Origin: Candidatus Bathyarchaeota archaeon
GTDB taxonomy: Archaea; Thermoproteota; Bathyarchaeia; TCS64
Direction of reading: 5' to 3'
Length of the DNA stretch: 17,559 bases
NCBI GenBank assembly: GCA_026014515.1
Contig: JAOZIG010000506.1
Span: 1 to 17,559, forward strand
Part shown: one piece after another, positions 1 through 6,376 of the stretch
How positions within the stretch are numbered: position 1 is the stretch's first letter
How the letters are laid out: each line of letters opens with the position of its first letter
Translations under genes and position numbers: made by a program
Notes under the pieces: generated by a model
What the model was told of the DNA's origin: nothing
Seen by the model: the letters and a program-made list of their open reading frames with translations, nothing else
Database searches by the model: none

Positions 1-50
1 TAATTAAGTTTATAAAAAATTATTAAATTGGTGGTCGGTCGTTTTGTGTA

Positions 51-659
51 TTATGTTGTAACCCATACTGCTTCTTCCATCCCTTCTATCTGACCGATAT
101 TGGGATCAATATAGATAAAAGTAGCCTCTCCACCACTGTTTTGATTTGATGTATGATAGAAGACAATAGTCCACAAATATTTGTTGACTGATTTTTGCAT
201 TATTTTTTCTTTATACTGTATTTGCGCTTCTATTTGTACATAGTCTTTTATTGTTTGATTTGTGGCTATTTTTATTGCTTGTTCTTTTGAAATATTAAAT
301 GGCATTACATTGTTTTTATCCGGTATCCCTCTGCTTGAAATTATGTCAGGATTTGAATTAAATAAGAATGACACTTCTTCTTGAGTTGTATAATTTCCAA
401 TTTCTAAGTCATAGTTATAAATTACACTTATTGCCCACTCATCTTTGTTATTGTTTCTTTGCACGGATTTTATTCTAAAATATTTTTCATAATAATCAAC
501 TCCACAATTATCAATAATATATGCTTCTGCTTTAGAAACTACAATATTTTCTTCTCTATTTTGTTTCTCAATATATATCCAAGTGCCTATACAACCAATT
601 AAAATGATTAAAAAAGCCATAAAAAATAATTTTTTGTGATTATCAATTTGCAGAGTCAT
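51..659 (-). CDS. Membrane-anchored protein with PepSY-like C-terminus
   Basis: 202 aa, function unknown. Residues about 11-29 form one hydrophobic segment (LFFMAFLIILIGCIGTWIYI), so the protein is probably anchored with its bulk outside the cell. The last ~75 residues follow a PepSY-like pattern: a helix beginning ISKEQAIKIA, then strand-rich sequence with an aromatic 'LWTIVFY' and a final 'FIYIDPNIGQIEG' that resembles the closing hairpin of PepSY repeats. I chose the ATG at 659; the upstream in-frame codon at 683 is TTG and has no SD support. A TATA-like TTTATATG (minus strand, 691-698) lies at a suitable distance. The gene is much more AT-rich than everything to its right, which suggests separate origin. 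The PepSY assignment is by eye and tentative. Confidence 0.7.
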   Translation of the reverse strand: MTLQIDNHKKLFFMAFLIILIGCIGTWIYIEKQNREENIVVSKAEAYIIDNCGVDYYEKYFRIKSVQRNNNKDEWAISVIYNYDLEIGNYTTQEEVSFLFNSNPDIISSRGIPDKNNVMPFNISKEQAIKIATNQTIKDYVQIEAQIQYKEKIMQKSVNKYLWTIVFYHTSNQNSGGEATFIYIDPNIGQIEGMEEAVWVTT

Positions 660-690
660 TCTAAGGATCGGTGCAAAATACAATAAAAAG

Positions 691-698
691 CATATAAA
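691..698 (-). promoter_or_regulatory. TATA box for the PepSY-like gene
   Basis: Minus-strand TTTATATG, about 35 nt upstream of the ATG at 659. It predicts a short leader of roughly 10 nt. Read directly; promoter function is inferred. Confidence 0.4.
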
Positions 699-745
699 TG
701 TTACTCATAAATAAAACTATTATATTATTTTTCATATATTCTCAC

Positions 746-764
746 ACTTGACAGATGATCAAGT
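746..764. repeat. Inverted repeat ACTTGA-N7-TCAAGT
   Basis: A perfect 6-bp inverted repeat with a 7-nt spacer. It lies 2 nt upstream of the TGTG-N5-GCAC operator in front of the mrp operon. It does not occur at the divergent promoter near 4900, so if it is a binding site it belongs to a different regulator. It may also be chance. Confidence 0.35.
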
Positions 765-766
765 TT

Positions 767-782
767 ATGTGCATCCGCACAT
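767..782. promoter_or_regulatory. Operator ATGTGC-N4-GCACAT upstream of mrp operon
   Basis: Perfect inverted repeat with 6-bp arms and a 4-nt spacer (ATCC). It abuts the TATA-like TTTAATA at 782-788, where archaeal TFB would contact DNA, so binding there would plausibly block initiation of the mrp operon. The same core, TGTG-N5-GCAC, occurs three times at 4849-4918 around the promoter of the DUF134 regulator. This links the two transcription units to a common regulator. Confidence 0.65.
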
Positions 783-788
783 TTAATA
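782..788 (+). promoter_or_regulatory. TATA-like box of mrp operon
   Basis: TTTAATA predicts transcription starting near 808-812, which leaves just enough leader to include the GAGGA ribosome site at 811-815. It overlaps the edge of the operator at 767-782. Inferred from position. Confidence 0.4.
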
Positions 789-810
789 CTCGATTTAACC
801 CAGACTAAAA

Positions 811-815
811 GAGGA
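811..815 (+). promoter_or_regulatory. Ribosome binding site fixing the TTG start of mrp
   Basis: GAGGA ends 7 nt before the TTG at 823. It is the reason for accepting a TTG start for the Mrp protein. Confidence 0.6.
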
Positions 816-822
816 CAAAGCA

Positions 823-1659
823 TTGACAGAAAACAACGATGTAGCTAATCCTTGGGAGAAAAAGAACCAAGAGATGGACCTGATAAAGGACAAAATGAGC
901 CAAATCAAACACAAAATCGCAGTAATCAGCGGAAAAGGAGGCGTCGGAAAAACCCTAGTAACCGTAAACCTAGCAATGGCACTAGCAAAAACCGGGAAAA
1001 AGGTTGGTGTTTTTGATGCAGACCTTACCGGTCCATGCGTACCGAAGATGCTTGGACTTAAAGGAAGCAGACTTGAGGCTGGACCAGCTGGAATAGGACC
1101 AGCAGAAGGACCTCTCGGCATCAAAGCGGTCTCCATGGATTTCCTTTTACCCAGTGATGAGGCCCCAGTTATTTGGAGAGGCCCACTCAAGATGGGAGCC
1201 ATCAGGCAGTTCCTCGGTGAGGTTGCTTGGGGAGAACTGGATTACCTATTGGTTGACTTACCGCCGGGTACAGGCGATGAAAGCCTAAGCATTCTACAGC
1301 TACTTCCAGAGATGGATGGAGTTGTTATAGTAACTATTCCGAGTGAGGTAAGTCAGGCAGTTGTAAAGAAGGCGGTTACATTTGCACGACAGATGAATGT
1401 ACCAGTCTTTGGCATCGTTGAGAACATGGCGGGAATGATCTGTCCCCACTGTGGTGAGATGATCGAGGTCTTCAGTAAAGGTGGAGGAGCCAAGGTAAGC
1501 GACGAAATGGATGTTGACTTGCTAGGTAGCATACCAATGGACCCAAGGATCGCAGCAGACAGCGACTCCGGGAACCCGTTTGTGGTAAGTCACCCCGATT
1601 CTCCGGCTGCCAAGGTTTTCTCTGAGATAGTGTCTGAGATAAAGAAGAGGGTAGAGTAA
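823..1659 (+). CDS. mrp: Mrp/NBP35-family P-loop ATPase (Fe-S cluster carrier)
   Basis: 278 aa, a usual size for archaeal Mrp/ApbC/NBP35 proteins, which bind a [4Fe-4S] cluster at a dimer interface and pass it to target proteins. The deviant Walker A (GKGGVGKT) is at residues 37-44, the 'DADLTGP' switch at 65-71, the 'DLPPGTGD' Walker B-like motif at 145-152, and the cluster-binding CPHC at 207-210. The TTG start is supported by GAGGA seven nt upstream. It is first in a five-gene operon; its TAA overlaps the next ATG by one base (TAATG). A DUF134-type operator precedes it. The family call is secure; the client proteins are unknown, though the neighbouring NifX-fold and ferredoxin-MinD proteins make metal-cofactor assembly likely. 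Confidence 0.95.
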   Translation: MTENNDVANPWEKKNQEMDLIKDKMSQIKHKIAVISGKGGVGKTLVTVNLAMALAKTGKKVGVFDADLTGPCVPKMLGLKGSRLEAGPAGIGPAEGPLGIKAVSMDFLLPSDEAPVIWRGPLKMGAIRQFLGEVAWGELDYLLVDLPPGTGDESLSILQLLPEMDGVVIVTIPSEVSQAVVKKAVTFARQMNVPVFGIVENMAGMICPHCGEMIEVFSKGGGAKVSDEMDVDLLGSIPMDPRIAADSDSGNPFVVSHPDSPAAKVFSEIVSEIKKRVE

Positions 1660-2051
1660 TGAAGGTAGCAGTGAGTTCAACCGGAAACACGGTTGAATCG
1701 ATGATTGATCCAAGATTCGGAAGATGTGGTACATTCCTAATCGTGGACACAGAAACCATGGAAGCAGAACCAGTAGCTAACATGAGTGTTTCAGCGGCAC
1801 ACGGCGCCGGTATAGGAGCCGCACAGAAAGTAGCGTCCCTAGGAGTCAAAGCAGTCATAAGCGGACACTTTGGACCAAACGCCCACATGGCGCTATCAGG
1901 CGCAGGAGTAGATATTTACACGGTTCAATCAGGAACCGTGAAAGAAGCAGTTGAACTCCTTAAGACGGGTCAACTCGCTAAGGTAAGTAGTCCAACCGTT
2001 GGAGGCCACTTTGGTCAGGGACAGGGAAGAGGCGGAGGACGCCCAAGATAA
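1659..2051 (+). CDS. NifX/NifB-fold dinitrogenase iron-molybdenum cofactor family protein
   Basis: 130 aa, Pfam Nitro_FeMo-Co family (PF02579). The N-terminus MKVAVSSTG, the 'DPRFGRCGTFLIVD' stretch, and the central 'VKAVISGHFGPNA' followed by 'GVDIYTV' are typical. The ~100-residue fold binds iron-sulfur or FeMo-type clusters in NifX and NafY, but free-standing archaeal members mostly have no known function and no nitrogenase genes are present here. The C-terminus ends in a flexible Gly/Gln/Arg-rich tail. Translation is probably coupled to mrp through the TAATG overlap. One of three members of the fold in this locus. Confidence 0.9.
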   Translation: MKVAVSSTGNTVESMIDPRFGRCGTFLIVDTETMEAEPVANMSVSAAHGAGIGAAQKVASLGVKAVISGHFGPNAHMALSGAGVDIYTVQSGTVKEAVELLKTGQLAKVSSPTVGGHFGQGQGRGGGRPR

Positions 2052-2064
2052 ATGGTGAAATGTT

Positions 2065-2433
2065 ATGGTAAGAGTAGTAATTCCAGTAGCAGATGAGAAA
2101 GGTGAACTAGTTTCAGCTCATTTTGGTAGAGCTACATATTTTGAGTGGTTTGATGTACAATCAGGCAAGATAGTTGATAGGGGAATAAAACCAAATGATA
2201 GCAGTCACTTCGGTGGACAAGGGTTACCACCGGAGCGTATGATGGCTATGGGTGCTGACGTAGTGATATCAGCGGGTATGGGTATGAAGGCTATCCAGAT
2301 GTTCCAGAACAGCACAGTAGCTGTTTTACAGGCAGTGCAGGAGAGCACCGAGAAGAGTATCCAAGACTATGTTGATGGTAATTTACGGGAGCTAACTGAA
2401 GGCTGTCTCCACGCTGAGAACCATGAACACTAA
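2065..2433 (+). CDS. NifX/NifB-fold dinitrogenase iron-molybdenum cofactor family protein
   Basis: 122 aa, second PF02579 member of the operon. It begins MVRVVIPVADEKG, has 'SAHFGRATYFEWFDV' and 'MGADVVISAGMGMKA', and ends in a short Cys/His/Glu tail (GCLHAENHEH) that could bind metal. GGTGA at 2054-2058 lies 6 nt before the ATG. Its end overlaps the next gene by 11 nt. The sequence differs clearly from the upstream paralogue, so the two probably do different jobs or form a heteromer; that last point is inference. Confidence 0.9.
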   Translation: MVRVVIPVADEKGELVSAHFGRATYFEWFDVQSGKIVDRGIKPNDSSHFGGQGLPPERMMAMGADVVISAGMGMKAIQMFQNSTVAVLQAVQESTEKSIQDYVDGNLRELTEGCLHAENHEH

Positions 2434-3271
2434 ATCTCTGAAAATCGCGGTAGCGAGTGGAAAAGGCGGCACAGGTAAAACACTTGTTGCCATTAATTTA
2501 GCTCTCAGTGTAGGAGCCGATCAATTACTCGACTGCGATGTTGAAGAACCCAATGATCATATTTTCCTAAAACCATCAGAGACTAGAAATGAACCAGTTG
2601 AACTACTGGTTCCAGAGATAGACGAAGAAAAGTGTACATATTGCCGTAAATGCGCCGAGTTCTGCCAATACAATGCGTTGTTCGTTGCAGGCGAGACCGC
2701 CATGGTGTTTAATGAACTCTGCCACAGCTGTGGAGGATGCAAACTAGTATGCCCAGAGAACGCGATAACGGAACATCCTCGTAGTATCGGAGAGATATTC
2801 ACTGGTGAAGCAAAAGGCATCGAACTTGTCTATGGTAAATTGAACATAGGGGAAGCTATTGCAGTGCCTATCATCGCTGCTGTTAAGGAACGTGCGAAGG
2901 AAGAGAGCTTGGTGATTCTTGACTCTCCTCCCGGCTCAGCGTGCCCAGTGGTGGAATCAGTGATGGACACAGACTATGTAATCATGGTTACTGAGCCTAC
3001 TCCATTTGGATTACACGACTTGGAGGTAGCTACCGAAGTAGTAAAACAGCTAGGAATACCATTGGGTGTGGTCGTGAACTTTGCTGGAATAGGCGACAGA
3101 GGCGTCTATGAGTACTGTGAAAAAATGGATATCCCGATAATCATGGAGATTCCCTACAATAGACGTATAGCCGAGTTATACAGCCGGGGAACCCCATTCA
3201 CAGAAGAGATGACTGAGTGGCGTCCCAAGTTCAAACAACTACTTGAACGCATCAAGGAGGAACTCCAATGA
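2423..3271 (+). CDS. MinD-superfamily ATPase with inserted 2[4Fe-4S] ferredoxin domain
   Basis: 282 aa, COG1149-type. A deviant Walker A (SGKGGTGKT) at residues 12-20 is followed by 'DCDVEEPN' at 37-44. A bacterial-type ferredoxin insert has C71/C74/C77/C81 and C100/C103/C106/C110. The ATPase fold then resumes with 'LDSPPGSACPV'. Both Cys quartets are complete, so two [4Fe-4S] clusters are expected. Tandem pairs of this family beside Mrp and NifX-fold genes recur in anaerobic archaea and bacteria; the biochemical role is not established. The start overlaps the previous gene by 11 nt, and the stop overlaps the next start (ATGA), so the pair is translationally coupled. Confidence 0.92.
   Translation: MNTKSLKIAVASGKGGTGKTLVAINLALSVGADQLLDCDVEEPNDHIFLKPSETRNEPVELLVPEIDEEKCTYCRKCAEFCQYNALFVAGETAMVFNELCHSCGGCKLVCPENAITEHPRSIGEIFTGEAKGIELVYGKLNIGEAIAVPIIAAVKERAKEESLVILDSPPGSACPVVESVMDTDYVIMVTEPTPFGLHDLEVATEVVKQLGIPLGVVVNFAGIGDRGVYEYCEKMDIPIIMEIPYNRRIAELYSRGTPFTEEMTEWRPKFKQLLERIKEELQ
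3254..3260 (+). promoter_or_regulatory. Strong Shine-Dalgarno of second ferredoxin-MinD gene
   Basis: AAGGAGG inside the end of the upstream gene, 7 nt before the ATG at 3268. It is the best SD match in the window, where many genes lack one. Confidence 0.6.
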
Positions 3272-4128
3272 AACAAGTAACAATCCTCAGCGGCAAAGGC
3301 GGAACAGGGAAAACAACCATCACAGCAAGCTTCGCTACTCTAAGCGAGAACGCTGTATTCGCGGACTGTGATGTTGACGCAAGCAACCTACACCTACTGC
3401 TTAACCCAGAGATTAAAGAGACCCACGAGTTCATGGGATTGAACGTAGCCTACATTGACTCCGAGAAATGCATACACTGTGGGAAATGCATGGAGGTATG
3501 CAGGTTCAATGCCATAGAGAACTATATCGTGGACCCGATCCACTGTGAAGGCTGTAAAGTCTGTGTAGTAAACTGCCCAGTGGATGCCATAGAGTACAAT
3601 CCAAGGGTCTCGGGACACGCATACATCAGCGAAACCAAGTATGGACCCATGAGCCACGCAAGACTAACACCGGGAATGGAAAACAGTGGCAAACTAGTAA
3701 CTCAAGTTAGGCAAAACGCAAGCAAAATCGCTGAGGAGCTGGAGAAAGACCTTGTACTTGTTGATGGCTCCCCGGGTATTGGTTGCCCTGTTATTGCTAG
3801 TATTGCCAATGTTGATGCTTCAGTGGTGGTGGTTGAGCCTACGTTAAGTGGTATTCATGACCTGAAACGTGCACTGGAGCTACTAGAACACTTTGAGATC
3901 ACACCATACGTGGTAGTGAACAAGTATGACATCAACGAGGAAAACACCGCTGACCTAGAAAAGTTCTGCAAAGAAAACAACATAGAACTGCTTGGCAAGA
4001 TACCATTCGACCCAACGGTAACCAAGGCAATGGTCCAGAGAACACCCATAGTAGAGTTTAGCCCAGACTCACCAGCCGCAAAGGCTATCGTAGAGACTTG
4101 GAAGCGATTCAGCAACCTACTGGTTTAA
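3268..4128 (+). CDS. MinD-superfamily ATPase with inserted 2[4Fe-4S] ferredoxin domain
   Basis: 286 aa, paralogue of the preceding gene. Walker A SGKGGTGKT is at residues 8-16, 'DCDVDASN' at 33-40, ferredoxin cysteines C68/C71/C74/C78 and C93/C96/C99/C103, and 'VDGSPGIGCPV' after the insert. It probably forms a heterodimer with the first copy, as MinD-like ATPases dimerise across the nucleotide; this is inference. Start overlap ATGA plus AAGGAGG make translation coupling likely. It is last in the operon, and its 3' end overlaps the convergent NifX-fold gene by 12 nt. Codon choice switches within the gene: A/C-ending at both ends, T/G-ending in the middle (about 3730-3870). Confidence 0.92.
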   Translation: MKQVTILSGKGGTGKTTITASFATLSENAVFADCDVDASNLHLLLNPEIKETHEFMGLNVAYIDSEKCIHCGKCMEVCRFNAIENYIVDPIHCEGCKVCVVNCPVDAIEYNPRVSGHAYISETKYGPMSHARLTPGMENSGKLVTQVRQNASKIAEELEKDLVLVDGSPGIGCPVIASIANVDASVVVVEPTLSGIHDLKRALELLEHFEITPYVVVNKYDINEENTADLEKFCKENNIELLGKIPFDPTVTKAMVQRTPIVEFSPDSPAAKAIVETWKRFSNLLV

Positions 4129-4452
4129 GGCCAGATAATCTTCCACTAACTCTTTCACAGATTTTTCTTCATCGACTATAGAGATCTCTATGCCGAGAGC
4201 CTCAAGTATGTTTTTTGCACCAGGACCCATATCAATGGTCAAGAGAACATCTACATCATTTTCTTTGAGTGTTCTCGCTGCAAGAGGTCCTGCGCCTCGT
4301 TCCAGTTTCTCCCCCGGATTAGGTATTACGTCTGCGGAGGAGATTTGATTATCATCTACAGTTACTACTGTGAATATTGGTGCACGTGAAAAAGTATCTG
4401 CTATCTTGTTGCTGAGTTTTCGGTTCCCCGTCGATGGTACTGCGATTCTCAT
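4117..4452 (-). CDS. NifX/NifB-fold dinitrogenase iron-molybdenum cofactor family protein
   Basis: 111 aa, third PF02579 member of the locus, on the opposite strand. It starts MRIAVPSTGN, the usual family opening, which favours the ATG at 4452 over the in-frame GTG at 4461; neither has a strong SD. The core 'VDVLLTIDMGPGAKNIL' and 'GIEISIVD' match the family. It lies 26 nt downstream of the Gly/Arg/Trp-rich gene, probably in the same transcript from the divergent DUF134 promoter. Its end overlaps the convergent ferredoxin-MinD gene by 12 nt. Confidence 0.9.
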   Translation of the reverse strand: MRIAVPSTGNRKLSNKIADTFSRAPIFTVVTVDDNQISSADVIPNPGEKLERGAGPLAARTLKENDVDVLLTIDMGPGAKNILEALGIEISIVDEEKSVKELVEDYLALNQ

Positions 4453-4478
4453 AGTTATCACAAAAAGGGTTTGGAGGT

Positions 4479-4832
4479 TTATTGGGTTTCTGATTCACCC
4501 AATTCCTCTAGCCGACTCTTGAGTTGTTCCATCTCCTTTGCTAGATAGTCTAGCTGGCTCTCTAGGAACTCTTTTTCGTTTGTCGGTGCTTGTGGCATCA
4601 TTGATGCCGGTGGTGCGACTGGTGTCGCTCCTGCTGTGTTCGGGTCAACGGGTGCATCAGGGTTTGCCCACCACCATCTTTGCATCCAGGGGAATCTGGC
4701 GCATTTGGTTGGGTCTGTTCCCATGTATCCTCGTCCTCTGCCTCCTCCGTAGATGAAGCCTGGGCGCTGGTTTGGGGGTAGGTCACTGAATGGTCCGTTT
4801 CCGGGGTATCGGTTTCTTCTTCCGTTTCTCAT
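4479..4832 (-). CDS. Small Gly/Arg/Trp-rich protein with C-terminal coiled coil (DUF5320-like)
   Basis: 117 aa. The N-terminal half is low-complexity and rich in Gly, Arg, Pro and aromatics (for example YGGGRGRGYMG), with a 'PWMQRWWW' cluster at about 48-55 and one Cys (C44). A Pro/Ala linker follows, then a heptad-like helix at about 86-112 (EKEFLESQLDYLAKEMEQL). This layout matches small DUF5320-type proteins found beside NifX-fold and Mrp genes; the match is by architecture, not alignment. I chose the ATG at 4832 because AAGGAAAG lies just upstream; an ATG at 4856 and a GTG at 4862 are in frame but fall inside the first operator. Function unknown; a scaffold or oligomerising partner is possible. 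Confidence 0.8.
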   Translation of the reverse strand: MRNGRRNRYPGNGPFSDLPPNQRPGFIYGGGRGRGYMGTDPTKCARFPWMQRWWWANPDAPVDPNTAGATPVAPPASMMPQAPTNEKEFLESQLDYLAKEMEQLKSRLEELGESETQ

Positions 4833-4848
4833 TTCTTTTCTTTCCTTT

Positions 4849-4864
4849 GTGTGCATTTGCACAC
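4849..4864. promoter_or_regulatory. Operator site 1, GTGTGC-N4-GCACAC
   Basis: Perfect inverted repeat with 6-bp arms and spacer ATTT. It has the same core and geometry (TGTG-N5-GCAC) as 767-782. It lies just upstream of the minus-strand gene at 4832, probably within its short leader. Confidence 0.65.
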
Positions 4865-4873
4865 TTTGTTATT

Positions 4874-4889
4874 GTGTGTTATTGCACGG
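4874..4889. promoter_or_regulatory. Operator site 2, GTGTGT-N4-GCACGG
   Basis: Imperfect copy of the repeat that keeps the TGTG-N5-GCAC core. Its centre is 25 bp from site 1 and 29 bp from site 3. It lies between the shared TATA and the expected start of the minus-strand transcript. Confidence 0.55.
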
Positions 4890-4893
4890 AATT

Positions 4894-4902
4894 ATTTAAA
4901 TA
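4894..4902. promoter_or_regulatory. Shared, near-symmetric TATA box (ATTTAAATA)
   Basis: ATTTAAAT reads the same on both strands and can serve both divergent genes. On the plus strand it is centred about 30 nt before the DUF134 ATG (4928), which predicts a leaderless or nearly leaderless mRNA. Operator sites 2 and 3 flank it on either side. Confidence 0.55.
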
Positions 4903-4918
4903 TTGTGATAATGCACAT
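4903..4918. promoter_or_regulatory. Operator site 3, TTGTGA-N4-GCACAT
   Basis: Imperfect copy keeping TGTG-N5-GCAC, placed between the TATA box and the DUF134 start codon. This is a classical position for autorepression. Confidence 0.55.
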
Positions 4919-4927
4919 AATAACAAT

Positions 4928-5245
4928 ATGATGCGGGGAAGACGAAGACGCGGAAGATACGGAAGAATGCCAAACCCAGTATACATCAACCACACAACAA
5001 TAACAAAAGCATTCAACCCAGAACCACAAGCAAACGGAGAACCAGTCCAAATAGAACCAGCAGAACTAGAAGCCATCAGACTCGCAGACCTCGAAAACCT
5101 AAACCAAGAAGAAGCTGGAAACCGCATGGGTGTAAGCCGGGGCACAATATGGAGGCTCCTTCAGAGGGGAAGAAGTAAGATTGCCTTAGCGCTGGTTGAG
5201 GGACGTAGGATCGAGATAGCTGAGCCGCCTGAGCGTCCTCGCTAG
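4928..5245 (+). CDS. DUF134-family helix-turn-helix regulator
   Basis: 105 aa, DUF134 (PF02001), a small sigma-region-4-like DNA-binding family often encoded beside NifX-fold and Mrp genes. After a basic N-terminus (MMRGRRRRGRYG) come 'IEPAELEAIRLADLENLNQ' at about 42-60 and an HTH at about 59-90 (EEAGNRMGVSRGTIWRLLQR). The true start is ATG 4928 (or 4931): the open frame reaches back to 4790 but would cross the operators and TATA box. It is divergent from the NifX-fold/coiled-coil operon, and three copies of a TGTG-N5-GCAC repeat lie in the shared promoter, so autoregulation is likely. There is no obvious ligand-binding domain and no Cys. Codons 4-62 (bar one Met) all end in A or C; from codon 63 on the usage becomes mainly G/T-ending. 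Confidence 0.88.
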   Translation: MMRGRRRRGRYGRMPNPVYINHTTITKAFNPEPQANGEPVQIEPAELEAIRLADLENLNQEEAGNRMGVSRGTIWRLLQRGRSKIALALVEGRRIEIAEPPERPR

Positions 5246-5247
5246 TG

Positions 5248-5253
5248 TTATAA
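5248..5253 (+). promoter_or_regulatory. TATA box of PLP enzyme gene
   Basis: TTATAA centred about 28 nt before the TTG at 5279, consistent with a leaderless mRNA. It overlaps the region just after the DUF134 stop. Confidence 0.4.
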
Positions 5254-5278
5254 CCATAATTAGATAAACTATAACGAT

Positions 5279-6376
5279 TTGACCCCAGTAATCAATGAAT
5301 ATTTTCCGGATCTAGAAAAGATACCATGGATAAGTCTCGGTTCATACCCAACGAAAGTAGAGAAACTGGAGAAAATGGGTGAAGCCCGTGGATTCACGGA
5401 GCTCTACATAAAACGAGATGATCAGTCAAGCCCTGTATATGGTGGGAACAAGGTAAGAAAACTAGAATACATGTTAGCAGACGCCCAGAAAAAGGGGAAA
5501 AAGACATTGATCACTTTGGGTGGTGTTGGTAGCAATCAGGTTCTCGCCACAGGTATCTTTGGCGGTGAGCTTGGGTTCAAGGTTGCTGGTATAATGATGG
5601 ATCAGCCTAACGCCAAGTATGTCCGTAAGAACTTGCTGCTTGACAAGTACTACGACATCAAACTAATCCACTGTAATGGCGAGTTAGGAGAAATCTTTGC
5701 CTTTATAGGAGAATACCTGAGTACACGTCTCAGTGGGGCAAAACCCTACTTCGTTACCGCTGGCGCAAGCAGCGAGATAGGAAACATGGGGTTCGTTAAC
5801 GCGGCGTTTGAGCTAAAAAAACAGATTGAGGCAGGAGAGATACCTGAGCCGGATTATATTATCGCTGCATGTGGTTCCATTGGAACTAGCGCTGGGTTGA
5901 ATCTTGGATGCAAACTAGCTGGACTGGACACAAAGGTAGTGGCTGTTCGAGTGGCTATGCCTTGGATAACAACCAAGTGGCGTATGAGGCGAATGATCAG
6001 AGACATCAATAATTTTATGCGAAAATACGACCCAAAGGTGCCACTCGTAGACATATCAGAGGAAAACCTGATTCTCCTAGAAGATTACCTAGGGGACGAT
6101 TATGCAGCGTTTACGGATTGTGGATGCCAGTGCGTTGATGATATGCTTGAGCTAGAAGACATCCAACTTGAACACACCTATACTGGGAAAGCTTTTGGCG
6201 GTGGACTGGATTGGCTTAAGAAACAGGGTAAAACAGACTCCACGATACTCTTCTGGAACACATACAACTCAGTTGACCTATCAGACAAAGCCACCACAGT
6301 AGACTACAAGACACTACCAGCGAAATTCCACAAATACTTCACAGAGCCAGTACAAGAAGAAACATGGAAGGGTTAG
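5279..6376 (+). CDS. PLP-dependent enzyme, ACC deaminase / D-cysteine desulfhydrase family
   Basis: 365 aa, fold-type II PLP enzyme. 'YIKRDDQSSPVYGGNKVRKLEY' (about 43-64) contains the probable Schiff-base lysine K58. It is followed by the phosphate/substrate loop 'TLGGVGSNQ' at 79-87 and later 'AACGSIGTSAGL'. Relatives convert D-cysteine to pyruvate, H2S and ammonia, or open 1-aminocyclopropane-1-carboxylate. Most have SNH where this one has SNQ (Q87), so the substrate may differ. A further oddity is 'DCGCQC' near residue 280. The TTG start is set by the absence of any earlier Met and by the TATA spacing; no SD. The stop overlaps the convergent aldolase stop by 4 nt (TTAG). Confidence 0.85.
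   Translation: MTPVINEYFPDLEKIPWISLGSYPTKVEKLEKMGEARGFTELYIKRDDQSSPVYGGNKVRKLEYMLADAQKKGKKTLITLGGVGSNQVLATGIFGGELGFKVAGIMMDQPNAKYVRKNLLLDKYYDIKLIHCNGELGEIFAFIGEYLSTRLSGAKPYFVTAGASSEIGNMGFVNAAFELKKQIEAGEIPEPDYIIAACGSIGTSAGLNLGCKLAGLDTKVVAVRVAMPWITTKWRMRRMIRDINNFMRKYDPKVPLVDISEENLILLEDYLGDDYAAFTDCGCQCVDDMLELEDIQLEHTYTGKAFGGGLDWLKKQGKTDSTILFWNTYNSVDLSDKATTVDYKTLPAKFHKYFTEPVQEETWKG

Noticed and set aside
795..1202. Long minus-strand open frame opposite mrp
   Set aside because: It lies antisense to a secure Mrp gene; composition is Ser/Pro/Phe-rich as expected of a shadow frame, with no family resemblance.
4790..4927. N-terminal extension of the DUF134 frame
   Set aside because: It would run across the three operators and the TATA box and into the divergent gene; family members start near the basic N-terminus at 4928.
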